Shown one piece after another: positions 27,285-37,900 of a stretch of 64,000 nucleotides of DNA; position 1 is the first letter of the stretch; each line of letters begins with the position of its first letter. The position numbers and the translations under genes were made by a program. This DNA comes from Calditrichota bacterium (GTDB lineage Bacteria > Zhuqueibacterota > Zhuqueibacteria > Zhuqueibacterales > Geothermadaptataceae), in assembly GCA_008501765.1 (NCBI GenBank), contig QQUE01000002.1, forward strand, positions 928,336 to 992,335. Reading direction: 5' to 3'. The notes under the pieces were generated by a model. The model ran no database searches. It was not told the DNA's origin and saw only the letters and a list, made by a program, of their open reading frames with translations.

Positions 27285-28073
27285 TTATGGGCTGAGAAGA
27301 ATAAATCCGGCATTCTTATAGATTTGCCTGCTTGTTTTGGCGTTTGTCAAATGCTCAACAAGATTTTTAATTCGGTCGTCCTTTTTGTTCAGTGCTGCAA
27401 TTTGATATTTAATTGTGGGCTGCAATGAATCCGGAAAAGCAAAAGCAAGTTTTACACTCCTACTGACCACTGCATCGGTGTGGTAGACAATCCCCACATC
27501 CGCTTCTCCAGACTCCACAAACGCCAGGGCTGCGCGCGTATCCAGGCCTGCGACAATTTTTTTGCTGAGAGTTTGCCAAAGTCCCGCTTGTTGTAAAGCT
27601 GATTTTGCATATTTTCCGGCAGGAACATGATCCGGATCGCCTACGGCGATGAATCGTATATCGCTGCGCTGCAAATCTCTTAGTGATTGCGACGTGGTGT
27701 TGGTGGACTTTTGCTGAACGACAACAAGTTGATTGCTCAAAAATGTCAGAGGTTCATCTTGACCAATGATTTTTTGCTTCACGAGTTCATTCATCCAGTC
27801 ACTGTTTGCTGAGATAAAAATATCCGGCGTTGCCCCGGCAATTATTTGTCTGGCGAGAATTGAGGAACCGGCAAAATTATACACGAATCGCGTTTCAGGA
27901 AATGATTCGGTGAGGGATGTCACGGCTGCAGGAATGACTTCGGTGAGGCTGGCAGCGGCAAAAATAGTGATTTTATTTTGTTCTGCGGCTGGTTTGCAGG
28001 AAACTAATATCAAAAAAAGCAGGGTAAAACGCCACTCCAGCCATTTGTTTTTGCGTTTTTCCTTGGCCATCAT
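27285..28073 (-). CDS. modA: Molybdate-binding lipoprotein ModA
   Basis: 262 residues. A signal with lipobox LILVSC (Cys26) shows a periplasmic binding protein anchored as a lipoprotein. The ModA fold is supported by [15 protein letters not shown] at the start, [24 protein letters not shown], and [26 protein letters not shown]. It binds molybdate or tungstate and delivers it to ModBC. The start overlaps the uvrA stop (the TGA of uvrA lies inside ATGATG), so it is translationally coupled to uvrA. modB follows after 123 bp. Confidence 0.92.
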   Translation of the reverse strand: MMAKEKRKNKWLEWRFTLLFLILVSCKPAAEQNKITIFAAASLTEVIPAAVTSLTESFPETRFVYNFAGSSILARQIIAGATPDIFISANSDWMNELVKQKIIGQDEPLTFLSNQLVVVQQKSTNTTSQSLRDLQRSDIRFIAVGDPDHVPAGKYAKSALQQAGLWQTLSKKIVAGLDTRAALAFVESGEADVGIVYHTDAVVSRSVKLAFAFPDSLQPTIKYQIAALNKKDDRIKNLVEHLTNAKTSRQIYKNAGFILLSP

Positions 28074-30937
28074 TTCTTACCGGAATTATTGCCATTTTGC
28101 AGGATAGTCGAACGCTCCAGTTCGCGTTTTAAATAGTGGCCGGTATAAGATCCCTTGGTATCGGAAACCTGTTCCGGCGTGCCTTGCGCAATGATGTTCC
28201 CACCGCCGTCCCCACCCTCAGGCCCGATATCAATGACCCAGTCAGCCGTTTTGATCACATCAAGATTATGCTCAATAACGATGACCGTATTTCCTTTATC
28301 CACCAAACGGTTCAGAACACTGAGCAGCATTTTTATGTCATCAAAATGCAGTCCCGTAGTCGGTTCGTCGAGGATATAAATGGTGCGGCCGGTGGCTATT
28401 TTTGAAAGTTCGGTGGCCAGCTTGACGCGCTGGGCCTCTCCACCGGAAAGCGTTGTCGCTTGCTGGCCGAGGTGAATGTAGCCCAATCCGACATCAAATA
28501 ATGTTTGCAGTCTTCGCTTGAGCGTTGGGATATTTTCAAAAAACTCCAGGCCTTCTTCAACGGTCATGTCGAGCACATCCGAAATTGTTTTTCCCCGGTA
28601 TTTGATTTCGAGGGTCTCGCGATTATAACGTTTTCCCTTGCAGGTATCGCAGGTCACGTAAACATCCGGTAGAAAGTGCATTTCAATCTTGATTAATCCA
28701 TCACCGTGGCAACTTTCACAGCGACCTCCCTTAACGTTAAAACTGAATCGGCCGGGTTTGTAACCGCGGATTTTTGATTCCATCGTTTGTGTGAAAAGTT
28801 CACGGATCGGCGTAAAAACGTTGGTGTAGGTTGCCGGATTGGAGCGTGGCGTACGGCCGATGGGCGACTGATCGATATCGATAACTTTATCGATAAATTC
28901 AAGACCTGTCAGTTTTTCATGCGTGAGCGGTGTTTTTTTTGAGTGCATGATTCGCCGTGCCAGCGCCGGATAAAGCGTTTCATTGACGAGTGTACTTTTT
29001 CCAGAACCGGAAACACCGGTAATTACGGTAAAAAGGCCCAAGGGAAATTCGACTTCAATATTTTTTAGATTGTTCCCTCGGGCGCCGATGATGCGCAAAA
29101 ATTGATCATTTCCGGGCCTGCGTTTTTGGGGGGTGTGGATGAATGTTCGCCCGGAAAGATAGGCGCCGGTTAAAGATTTTCGGTTCTTTTTGACCTTGTC
29201 CGGTGGCCCTTGTGCCACTATTTCACCACCGTGGATGCCCGCCAGTGGGCCTAAATCGATGAGCCAATCCGCGGCTTCCATCGTGTCGGCGTCGTGTTCG
29301 ACCACGATAACGGTGTTGCCGAGATTGCGCAAGTGGGAAAGCGTTTTTATCAGACGGGAATTGTCGCGCTGGTGCAAACCGATGGAAGGTTCATCCAAAA
29401 TATAGAGAACCCCCACCAGTTGGCTGCCGATTTGTGTCGCCAAACGGATGCGCTGCGCTTCACCGCCGGAAAGGGTACTGGCTGTGCGGTCCAAGGTGAT
29501 ATAATCAAGGCCAACACCAACAAGAAATGAGAGTCGTTCCTGAATTTCTTTCATAATTTGGTGCACGATGTGGCGCTCGCGATCAGTGAGATCAAGTCCC
29601 TGAAAAAATTTATCTGCTTCACGAATGGACATGCGTGTCACTTCGCGGATGCTGGTTCCGTGCAATAAAACAGCCAGCGTCTCCTTGCGCAATCGGGCGC
29701 CTTCGCATTCAGGACAGGCGTGGATATTCATAAATCCTTCAATCCAGTTGCGAATATAATTGCTGTCCGTTTGCCGGTATCTTCTTTCGAGGTTGTTGAT
29801 CACACCCTCGTATTTGCCTGTGAATTGGGCGTTTACTTTGCCGTCGCCGCGTTCGTAATTAAACCGTAATTCCCTGCCTTCTGATCCATAAAGCACAGTT
29901 TCTTTTTGTTTTTCGGATAATTCCTGCCACGGCTGATCCAGTGTAAAACCATACTCATTGGCCACGCTTTTCAGTTGTGTAAAATACCAGCCATCCCGCT
30001 TTTCGCCCCAAACATCCAATGCGCCTCCAGCCAACGAAAGTTGCGGGCTGCGGACGACGAGCTCGGGATCCACTTCCATTTTTGTGCCCAAACCATTGCA
30101 CGCCGGGCAGGCGCCGTAGGGGCTGTTGAACGAAAACATGCGTGGCGCCAGTTCTTCCATTGAAAAATTGCAGTCATTGCAGGCAAAATGCTCGCTAAAA
30201 AGCTGTTCTTCCCCGTCAACAACATCGATGAGCACGAGTCCCTCTGCCAAATGCAGAGCCGTTTCGACCGAGTCGGTCAATCTGTTTTTCATCGAGCTTG
30301 AAACGACGAGCCGGTCGATAACTATTTCAATATCATGCTTTAGTTTTTTATCTAACTTAATATCAGCTGCCAAATCGTGCACGATACCGTCGACCCGGAC
30401 ACGAACAAATCCATCTTTTCTTGCTTTTTGAAAGAGCTCCTTGTATTCGCCTTTGCGGCCGCGCACGACCGGAGCCAGAATTTGAAACTTGGTATTTTCG
30501 GTTAAACTGAGCACGGCATCGACAATTTGCTGCACCGTCTGCCGTTCGATAGGTTTACCGCAAGTTGGGCAGTGCGGTTTGCCAATGCGTGCGAACAGCA
30601 AGCGCAAATAATCATAGATTTCGGTCACTGTCCCGACGGTTGAGCGTGGGTTTCGGCTTGAAGTCTTTTGTTCGATCGAAATGGCCGGTGAAAGGCCTTC
30701 GATGTAATCGAGGTCCGGTTTTTCCATCAAGCCGAGGAATTGCCGCGCATAAGCAGAAAGGGATTCAACGTATCTTCTTTGACCCTCGGCGTAAATTGTA
30801 TCGAAGGCCAGACTCGATTTCCCTGAGCCTGATAAACCCGTGATGACGACAAGTTTATTGCGAGGAATCTCCAAATCGAGATTTTTGAGATTGTGCTCTC
30901 GCGCCCCTTTTATAATGATTTTATCTTTTTCAGCCAT
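28070..30937 (-). CDS. uvrA: Excinuclease ABC subunit A
   Basis: 955 residues, complete. UvrA is the DNA-damage recognition ATPase of nucleotide excision repair. Two ABC cassettes are present: Walker [15 protein letters not shown] and [18 protein letters not shown] signatures [13 protein letters not shown] and [13 protein letters not shown]. Zinc-binding CX2C sites are CPTCGKPI and [10 protein letters not shown], with CDTCKGKRY. The start ATG has no strong Shine-Dalgarno. It heads an unusual operon with the molybdate transporter. A divergent threonine synthase gene lies upstream. Confidence 0.98.
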   Translation of the reverse strand: MAEKDKIIIKGAREHNLKNLDLEIPRNKLVVITGLSGSGKSSLAFDTIYAEGQRRYVESLSAYARQFLGLMEKPDLDYIEGLSPAISIEQKTSSRNPRSTVGTVTEIYDYLRLLFARIGKPHCPTCGKPIERQTVQQIVDAVLSLTENTKFQILAPVVRGRKGEYKELFQKARKDGFVRVRVDGIVHDLAADIKLDKKLKHDIEIVIDRLVVSSSMKNRLTDSVETALHLAEGLVLIDVVDGEEQLFSEHFACNDCNFSMEELAPRMFSFNSPYGACPACNGLGTKMEVDPELVVRSPQLSLAGGALDVWGEKRDGWYFTQLKSVANEYGFTLDQPWQELSEKQKETVLYGSEGRELRFNYERGDGKVNAQFTGKYEGVINNLERRYRQTDSNYIRNWIEGFMNIHACPECEGARLRKETLAVLLHGTSIREVTRMSIREADKFFQGLDLTDRERHIVHQIMKEIQERLSFLVGVGLDYITLDRTASTLSGGEAQRIRLATQIGSQLVGVLYILDEPSIGLHQRDNSRLIKTLSHLRNLGNTVIVVEHDADTMEAADWLIDLGPLAGIHGGEIVAQGPPDKVKKNRKSLTGAYLSGRTFIHTPQKRRPGNDQFLRIIGARGNNLKNIEVEFPLGLFTVITGVSGSGKSTLVNETLYPALARRIMHSKKTPLTHEKLTGLEFIDKVIDIDQSPIGRTPRSNPATYTNVFTPIRELFTQTMESKIRGYKPGRFSFNVKGGRCESCHGDGLIKIEMHFLPDVYVTCDTCKGKRYNRETLEIKYRGKTISDVLDMTVEEGLEFFENIPTLKRRLQTLFDVGLGYIHLGQQATTLSGGEAQRVKLATELSKIATGRTIYILDEPTTGLHFDDIKMLLSVLNRLVDKGNTVIVIEHNLDVIKTADWVIDIGPEGGDGGGNIIAQGTPEQVSDTKGSYTGHYLKRELERSTILQNGNNSGKK

Positions 30938-31155
30938 GATTTTATTCTTATATTTTTAATTAAAAAAAAACGGAGTCAATAATGTACGATGATTAAAAAT
31001 AAAAATGAAGAATATCTTTTTAATTTAATTACCATGCATTTGCAAAAATAGTTAGCTTAATTTTAATCGGTCGACAACGAAAATGGGTGAAAATAAGACC
31101 ACTGAATTAATGTACACTATTTTAGGAAATGTGCAATACTATTTTGGAGCAAACA

Positions 31156-32490
31156 ATGCTGAGAAAAAATAAATTCCACGCCGTTTATCGATGTTTTGCA
31201 GGGTGTGAGGGGGAATACCCGCTCGAGCAAATAATTTACCGCTGCCCGAAATGCGATGGACTGCTATCAGTCAACCATAATCTGGATGAATTAAAAAAGG
31301 TGGCCGGCGCGGAGTGGCGTCGGCTGTTCGATAAACGACTCGGGGCAGCTTCCCTGCCATTGAGCTCGGGAATTTGGGGGAAAAAAGAATGGATAAATCC
31401 GGCGATGGAAGATGAAAATATCGTTTCTTTGTGGGAAGGCAGGACTAACTTATGTGCTGCAAAACGTCTCGGCGACATTTTAGGGATCGATAATTTATAT
31501 GTGAAATTATGTGGCAACAGCCACACGGGATCCTTCAAAGATCTGGGGATGACCGTTCTGGTTTCGCAGGTAAAACAAATGCTGGCTGCCGGGCAGAAAA
31601 TTCGCGCTGTGGCATGCGCCAGTACCGGTGATACTTCCGCAGCTCTCGCTGCTTATTGTGCGGCTGCAGGCATCCCGGCTGTGGTTTTGCTTCCTGCCAA
31701 TAAAATCTCGGTCGCGCAACTGATTCAACCGCTGGCTAATGGAGCGCTCACGCTTTCGCTGGACACGGATTTCGATGGCTGTATGGCCATCGTCAAACAA
31801 CTGACCGAAAGCAAAGATATTTATCTCGCCAACTCGATGAACTCGCTGCGAATTGAAGGGCAGAAAAGCATTTCTATTGAAATAGCCCAGCAAATGCAGT
31901 GGCAGGTACCAGACTGGGTGGTCGTGCCTGGGGGCAATCTCGGCAATATTTCAGCTATTGGCAGCGGATTTCAAATGGCGTATGATTTGGAAGTTATTGA
32001 TAAATTACCGCGACTGGTGTGTGCTCAGGCACAAAATGCCAATCCCCTCTACGAGAGTTATAAATCGGAATTTACGGATTTTAAACCACAGATCGCACAA
32101 AAAACATTAGCAAGCGCCATTCAGATTGGCAATCCTGTCAGCATAGAAAAAGCCATCAGCACCCTGACATCTTTCAACGGGATTGTCGAGCAGGCGAGTG
32201 AAGAGGAATTGGCCAATGCGGCCGCGCTGGGAGATTTGGCCGGATTGTTCACTTGCCCTCACACGGGAGTGGCGCTGGCAGCCACGCAAAAACTTCGGGA
32301 TCGGGGAGAAATAAAGCAAACGGATTCCGTGGTTGTTATTTCCACGGCACACGGGTTGAAATTTAGTGAATTTAAACAGCACTATCACCAATCACAATTG
32401 CCGGATTTTAAGCCGGGCCATGCAAATTTACCTAAAACGCTGCCTGCAAGTATTGATGCTGTCTTCGACGCCGTGGAGATGCACTTTTAG
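31156..32490 (+). CDS. thrC: Threonine synthase
   Basis: 444 residues. It is a PLP enzyme that makes threonine from O-phosphohomoserine. The N-terminus carries a zinc-ribbon-like pair (CFAGCEGEY, CPKCDGLL), typical of the shorter thrC class. The PLP lysine lies in GNSHTGSFKDLGM, the phosphate-binding ACASTGDTSAALAAY follows, and VPGGNLGNISAIGSG is conserved. Start ATG at 31156 has GGAG 6 nt upstream; a frame start at 31129 has none. No hom or thrB genes are adjacent. Confidence 0.95.
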   Translation: MLRKNKFHAVYRCFAGCEGEYPLEQIIYRCPKCDGLLSVNHNLDELKKVAGAEWRRLFDKRLGAASLPLSSGIWGKKEWINPAMEDENIVSLWEGRTNLCAAKRLGDILGIDNLYVKLCGNSHTGSFKDLGMTVLVSQVKQMLAAGQKIRAVACASTGDTSAALAAYCAAAGIPAVVLLPANKISVAQLIQPLANGALTLSLDTDFDGCMAIVKQLTESKDIYLANSMNSLRIEGQKSISIEIAQQMQWQVPDWVVVPGGNLGNISAIGSGFQMAYDLEVIDKLPRLVCAQAQNANPLYESYKSEFTDFKPQIAQKTLASAIQIGNPVSIEKAISTLTSFNGIVEQASEEELANAAALGDLAGLFTCPHTGVALAATQKLRDRGEIKQTDSVVVISTAHGLKFSEFKQHYHQSQLPDFKPGHANLPKTLPASIDAVFDAVEMHF

Positions 32491-32887
32491 ATAGAGCATG
32501 AATTTGTCGAGAAACTAAATTTCAATATTTAGTCAAATATTAAAACGATCAATTCGCTAAATTTGAGGCCTCCCGGTTAATTTCTCTTGTATTTTTGCAT
32601 TAAAATTCATTTAATAATTTTATATTAGTTATAAATTTTTCGAAAGAACGGCGAGGTGATTCTGGTTTAACTTTGCTCGTTCCCAGATTATTAATTCCTA
32701 TTTAAAGAAATGTTCTAAGCTGCGATTTTAATTTGATTGCATGTTATCCGGTGCTGAAATTTAATCCCCGCGAAATCTGGCATGCCAATTCTCTTAATTC
32801 ACCACAGAATGTATTCTCAATTTAAGCAGTGTCACTAAATCTAAATTATGTGAGTTCGGCATAAGGAAATTGCACTAAATATTTCTC
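32491..32887. other. Gene-free spacer downstream of thrC
   Basis: About 400 bp of A/T-rich DNA between thrC and repeat copy B, with no gene or terminator that I can call. A small dyad, CTAAAT/ATTTAG near 32514, follows thrC. Confidence 0.4.
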
Positions 32888-33004
32888 GTCATCCCGGTTT
32901 TTGCAACGCAAAATACCGGGATTTCAAACGATTAACTCGAACAAAGTTTTAAGTGTTTAGCCAGGGAGACCCCGGCATATCGTTGGCACTCGAGCCGGGA
33001 TGAC
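32888..33004. repeat. Dispersed repeat, family 2 copy B
   Basis: About 117 bp with inverted ends GTCATCCCGG (32888) and CCGGGATGAC (33004), which are near-perfect complements, and the internal ATACCGGGAT shared with copy A at 11239-11337. No coding capacity. It lies directly upstream of the promoter of the 33078 gene. Confidence 0.65.
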
Positions 33005-33020
33005 TTATTTCATATTCATT

Positions 33021-33049
33021 TTGTGCTTACATCGAAATCACGTTATAAA
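33021..33049 (+). promoter_or_regulatory. Sigma-70-type promoter upstream of the 33078 gene
   Basis: TTGTGC (33021-33026), 17-bp spacer, TATAAA (33044-33049), 28 bp ahead of the start ATG, with AAGGA as ribosome binding site. Confidence 0.55.
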
Positions 33050-33077
33050 AGAATTTATGGAATAGCGAAGGATAAAT

Positions 33078-33671
33078 ATGGCGTATTCAGATTCAGAAGA
33101 GTCACACGATTTCGATAAAAATGTGTCGGCAGGATTAGTAATGGAAAAGCTGGCAAAATTGGTGGCGATTTTCGGCGGACTTATTTCAGCTATCGTGCTG
33201 ATCATATCATTGAATGATAGTACAAATCAACGGGCAAGCGAGTTGCGGTGGAGTCAGGCAAAACTTGCTGCAGAATTGCAGGATGATCTGTTTATTAACG
33301 ATTTCCAAGCATTTAATGCATTGCGGATGACAGATTGGGCGGCTTATGACTATTTAATCGGGGGAGTGAAAACAAGGATTACCCACGCTAATGTGCAATC
33401 TGCACTTGATGTAATCAATAATACTGAACTTACATCAAAAGGCGTGTTCGTCCGAGAAAGTTTTGACAGGTTGTTTTATCGCATGGGTAAGATTGAACGT
33501 GGCATTTGCAGCGGCCTGCTAAGATTTGAAGATGTTTATAGCCCGATGGATTATTACGTTCCATTTTTACTTTCGACCCACAGACAGGTTTTAATTCCAT
33601 ATATGCAGCAGCTGCACCATTCGGATGCACTGAATTTCATGAGACGATTTAATGTTTCGCTTTCAGATTAA
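33078..33671 (+). CDS. Membrane protein of unknown function (197 aa)
   Basis: I do not recognise the family beyond a weak resemblance to DUF4760-type proteins. The N-terminal 20 residues are acidic. One membrane helix follows (about 28-46, LVAIFGGLISAIVLIISL), then a helical, soluble domain of about 150 residues that ends FMRRFNVSLSD. Its large helical part resembles sensory or scaffolding domains attached to a membrane. AAGGATAAAT precedes the ATG and a promoter lies upstream. The next gene, 104 bp downstream, encodes another single-helix membrane protein and the two may act together. Confidence 0.6.
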   Translation: MAYSDSEESHDFDKNVSAGLVMEKLAKLVAIFGGLISAIVLIISLNDSTNQRASELRWSQAKLAAELQDDLFINDFQAFNALRMTDWAAYDYLIGGVKTRITHANVQSALDVINNTELTSKGVFVRESFDRLFYRMGKIERGICSGLLRFEDVYSPMDYYVPFLLSTHRQVLIPYMQQLHHSDALNFMRRFNVSLSD

Positions 33672-33775
33672 CAATAGAAATTCATTAAGATTTCCACTAA
33701 GCCAGGAATCTTGACAGCAAAACATTCAAAAAGTAAAAATAACCCGATTAACACTTAAAAAGGAGGATGGGTAAA

Positions 33776-34477
33776 ATGGCAGGATCTCGAAATTTTGTGG
33801 ATATAGGTTCAAAACTTTTACTCCCAATCGTCATCGCAGTTATCGGTATCACTTTCAACATTATCCAGGAGCGGCATAACGAGCAACAGCTCGCTGCTGA
33901 TCGGGCAACCGGTCTCATGACTCATTTGGTGAGCGAGAATCCCGAAGAAAGAAAAATAGCCATTGTTGTGATCGGTCATCTTGCTGAAAATGATCAGGTG
34001 CCACCAGAATTAGCGGCAGCGCTCATCAGCATGGTTTCAGATTCGGATACAACCGTTGCTAAATTGGCCTCGGGCGCGCTTACAAAAGTGACCAACAAGG
34101 ACAAATCTTTGGAAAATACGATTACACAAACAGCTAAAGCGGTAACTGCGGCATTCATTGATGATTCTGAAATTGGATTTGTTACATGCCGTGACGTGGA
34201 CAATATGCAGCCTGTTGAGCCAACGGACAGTTTTGAGAAAGGGCAAGTTTGGGTTTGGGCCCGTGTCAATGCGCCCCGCAATGAAGTATTGAAATTGCAG
34301 TGGCTGAATACCTCCACCAAAGAAATACTTGGCGAAAAGGATGTCTCGATTCAGAAAAATATAAACGGTTATCGGACATATTCCTGGAAAAATTTCAGGG
34401 AAACGGGCAATTATGAGGTGCGATTGCTCAATAGCTACAATCAACCAATAGGGATTCAGCAATTTGCGGTAAAATAA
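33776..34477 (+). CDS. Membrane protein with HEAT-like segment and DUF2914-like C-terminus
   Basis: 233 residues. One membrane segment near residues 8-27 (DIGSKLLLPIVIAVIGITF) is followed by a helical part that reads like HEAT repeats (EERKIAIVVIGHLAENDQVPPELAAALISMV, and TTVAKLASGALTKV). The C-terminal ~100 residues (AAFIDDSEIGFVTCRDVDN to GIQQFAVK) resemble DUF2914, a beta domain of unknown role usually placed in the periplasm. The start ATG at 33776 is supported by AGGAGG 9 nt upstream; the ATG at 33767 abuts the ribosome site. Function not known. Confidence 0.6.
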   Translation: MAGSRNFVDIGSKLLLPIVIAVIGITFNIIQERHNEQQLAADRATGLMTHLVSENPEERKIAIVVIGHLAENDQVPPELAAALISMVSDSDTTVAKLASGALTKVTNKDKSLENTITQTAKAVTAAFIDDSEIGFVTCRDVDNMQPVEPTDSFEKGQVWVWARVNAPRNEVLKLQWLNTSTKEILGEKDVSIQKNINGYRTYSWKNFRETGNYEVRLLNSYNQPIGIQQFAVK

Positions 34478-34620
34478 TATTCCGAGAAATTTTACAGGCA
34501 ATGGATGAAGCTGAATCCGGAATTGACCTCGTCGTAGGACATTTTAGCTCTGAAACAGAATGATTCTCCCGGTCATTTTTTAATTTTGTTGGCTTCTTAG
34601 GTTGAATTTCTTATTGTAAC

Positions 34621-34808
34621 CCGTTGTGCAGAATTCAATCTAATCTGTCACAAGTCGACCTTTTCTCGTCATTCCGTCATGCTTTTAGACGGAATCCATC
34701 GTTTTACAGTCTAATCCTATCTGGATTCCCGCTAAAATCGTGCGGAGCCGCAGGCCGGCGCCAGCAAAATGACGAATAAATAGAAAAAATTTCTATTCTA
34801 CACAACGC
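34621..34808 (-). repeat. MITE-like repeat, family 1 copy 2 (inverted)
   Basis: 188 bp. Ends are CCGTTGTGCAGAAT at 34621 and a degenerate ATTCTACACAACGC at 34795-34808. The internal order is the reverse of copies 1 and 3: GTCATTCCGTCATGC comes first and GGCGCCAGCAAAATGACG last. Non-coding. It lies between the 33776 gene and the large hybrid sensor gene. Confidence 0.78.
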
Positions 34809-34932
34809 GTTATTGTATTATGAAACAAATTTTGGTTTCCAGATTGGCAGTTGATCCCGGTTAAAAATAAATTGTAAATTTCCAGAAAGCGGATGGTATT
34901 TTCATTTGAACTGCGGTCGGGAAAACATCTCA

Positions 34933-37900
34933 ATGAATAAAAAGCTTTCGATAATTGCACGGCTACAGTATCTCTTTTTCCAGTTATTAATATTTATATT
35001 CACCTCCACTCAAATGCATGGGCAAGCAATTTCCCAGCCTGCAATCGGGTTGCCTTTTCTGCAAAATTTTTCTCCCAAAGACTATGAATTTCATCCCCAA
35101 AATTGGGCTATTGTCCAAAATTCACAAGGAATCATATTTTTTGCCAATACGGCCGGTTTGCTCGAGTTTGATGGCGTCAATTGGCGACAGCATGAATTAT
35201 TCAAAAACTTGACAATCGCCTCGTTGGCGATAGACGATGAAGGGACCATATTTGTTGGCGGGCGAGGTGAGTTCGGCTATTTACAGCCAGATTCAATCGG
35301 TCAATTTGCTTATGTTTCTCTCACTAAATTTCTTTCTGATGAAACAATTTTCAGCACGATGATTTGGGAAATCTGTGCCACATCTCACGGAATTTATTTT
35401 CGATCTGGGAATAATATATTTCGGTGGAATGGAGCAGACCTGAAATCTTGGGAAACGAAAACATCCTATGGTTATTTGGCTGCTGTCCGGGATACAGTTT
35501 TTGTCTTGGAAAAGGGTGTGGGCCTGCAAACTTTGAATGGGGATAGCCTGCAACTTATCGCTGGTGGGGAGCAATTTTCCAACACGACAATGTACGTTAT
35601 TCTGCCATTTGGAGTGCATTCGAAAGTTTTTCTCGGTACGCGTACTAACGGAATTTATGTGTACGATGGTACAGGAATTACGCGTTTCAAAACGGCAGCC
35701 GACGGCTTTTTCAGTGAAAACCGATTGTACCATGGAGTCCGGCTTTCAAGTGAAGAATCCAGGTGGGCGCTTGCGACGACTCGCGGCGGATTGGTGGTAC
35801 TTGACAGCCGTGGACAAATCCGGCAGCTTCTAAGTAAAGAACACGGCTTGCCTGACAATAAAATCCATTTTGTCTTCGAAGACCGGCAAAAGGCGCTGTG
35901 GTTATCTTTAAATAACGGTATTTCGCGGGCAGAGATTTCCTCACCATTTTCAATTTTTGATCAACGGATTGGTATTGATGGCACGCCACACACGGTTACG
36001 CGTCACAACGGAAAATTATTTGTAGGCACGAATCGCGGCCTTTTTTATGCGGATGAGATGTTGGATCACAGCCAAATTGATTCCGGAAAAAATTTTCTCC
36101 CTCGTTTCAAGCCGGTCGCAGGCATTGCCGAACAGGTTTGGTCCCTGCATTCATCTGAAGATTTATTATTCGTTGGCGCTGCCAATGGTATTTTTGGCGT
36201 CCGGGAAAAAAAGGCTGAGTTCGTTGCCAAATTACCGGTCGCGACGTATTGCTTTTATCAACCTACAGAAAAAGATGTTATTTACGCTGGAGCGCGCAAT
36301 GGATTGCTTGTGCTGCAACGCGATAAAAAAAACTGGCACATGGCTGGAAAAATTGCAGGCATATCGGAAGAAATTCGAACAATTGCCCCCGATCGTAATG
36401 ACGCCAGCTTGTGGCTCGGCACACCTTATCAGGGTTTGCTACAAATTCAAATTGTTGATAAAGCGCTGCTTAATCCAGCTGTTTATAAATATAGCGAGAA
36501 ACACGGACTGCCGGAGGGAATGGCCTATGTCTATTCCGTCGATGGACAGATCAAAATTGGGACTTACAAGGGTCTTTATTTCTTTGATCACTCGAAGCGC
36601 TTGTTTTTTCCTGATTCGACGCTCGGCGCTTTTCTTGCCGATTCGAGAGCAACTATTAACCGCCTGCAGCAGGATCAAAACGGCAATATCTGGGTGATGG
36701 CTGGCACAAAAAAAAATCGGTTAAATCGAGGCGTGCGTAAGAACGGTGGTTACACCTGGAGCAAAACACCATTTCAGCGCCTGATAGATGTCAATTTTAT
36801 TATGGACATTTTCCCGGAAAAATCAGGCATTGTTTGGCTCGTAGGGCGGGATGAAAAAGTGTACCGCCTCGATTCCAATTTTACTTCGCAGAGCCCGGAA
36901 AAATTCCCCGCATTTGTGCGCCGTGTCAGCACTGTTTCTACCGATTCTTTAATCTGGGGTGGTTCGACCAATTCCGTTGTAGATACACCGGAATTAGATT
37001 CTGTGCTGCCCTTCAAAAATAACTCGCTGCGCTTTGAATATGCAATGGCCAGTTATGATGCTGCACCCGCAAATCAATATCAAATTATGCTCGAAGGGTA
37101 CGATGACAATTTTTTGCCGTGGACTACCGAAACGAAAAAGGATTACACCGGTTTGCCTTCGGGCGATTATATCTTTCGCGTCCGCGGACAGAATATTTAT
37201 GAGCAGGAAAGCAGCGAAGGAAATATCGCATTTACGATTTTATCACCGTGGTACCAAAGCTGGTGGGCCTCTTTATTCTATGTGATTTTAACTGTATTTT
37301 CGATTGTTTTAATTGTGAAAACACGTGTGCGCCATTTGGAAAAGAAAACGGCACAACTGGAAAACCTCATCGATGAGCGCACGGCGGTCATTCGCGAGCA
37401 ATCGGAAAAACTGCAAGAACTGGCACGCATGCGATCGCAGTTTTTTGCCAATATTTCACATGAATTTCGCACACCACTAACTCTCATTTTAGGCCCTTTG
37501 GAAGACATGCTGGACAGAGCAAAAGCGAGCTCGGATAAAAAAAATCTCGGATTGATGCAACGGCACGCCCGTCGTGTTCTGCAACTGATAAATCAGCTCC
37601 TCGATCTTTCACGGCTGGAGTCGGGGAAATTAAAATTAAAGGCCTCACGGGGTGATTTGGCCGCGTTTATCAAGGGAATCGTTATGTCTTTTGCTTCCTT
37701 GGCCGAGCAGAAAAAAATCAATTTGCGGTATCTCCTTTCGGAGAAAGATGCGTCGGAACTGGCGCAGCAGACACTTTTTTTTGACCGGGATCAAATTGAA
37801 AAAGTATTTTATAATTTGCTGTCAAATGCATTTAAATTTACTTTTGAAGGTGGAACGGTTCAGGTAGAAATTGTGATGAGTCAAGGCGGTAATTTTGTCG

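Noticed and set aside
34037-34501. 154-residue minus-strand frame
   Set aside because: It is antisense to the HEAT/DUF2914-like gene and lacks any recognisable domain.
34621-34808. Composite transposon formed by repeats on both sides of the 33-34.5 kb genes
   Set aside because: The flanking repeats belong to two different families and there is no transposase.
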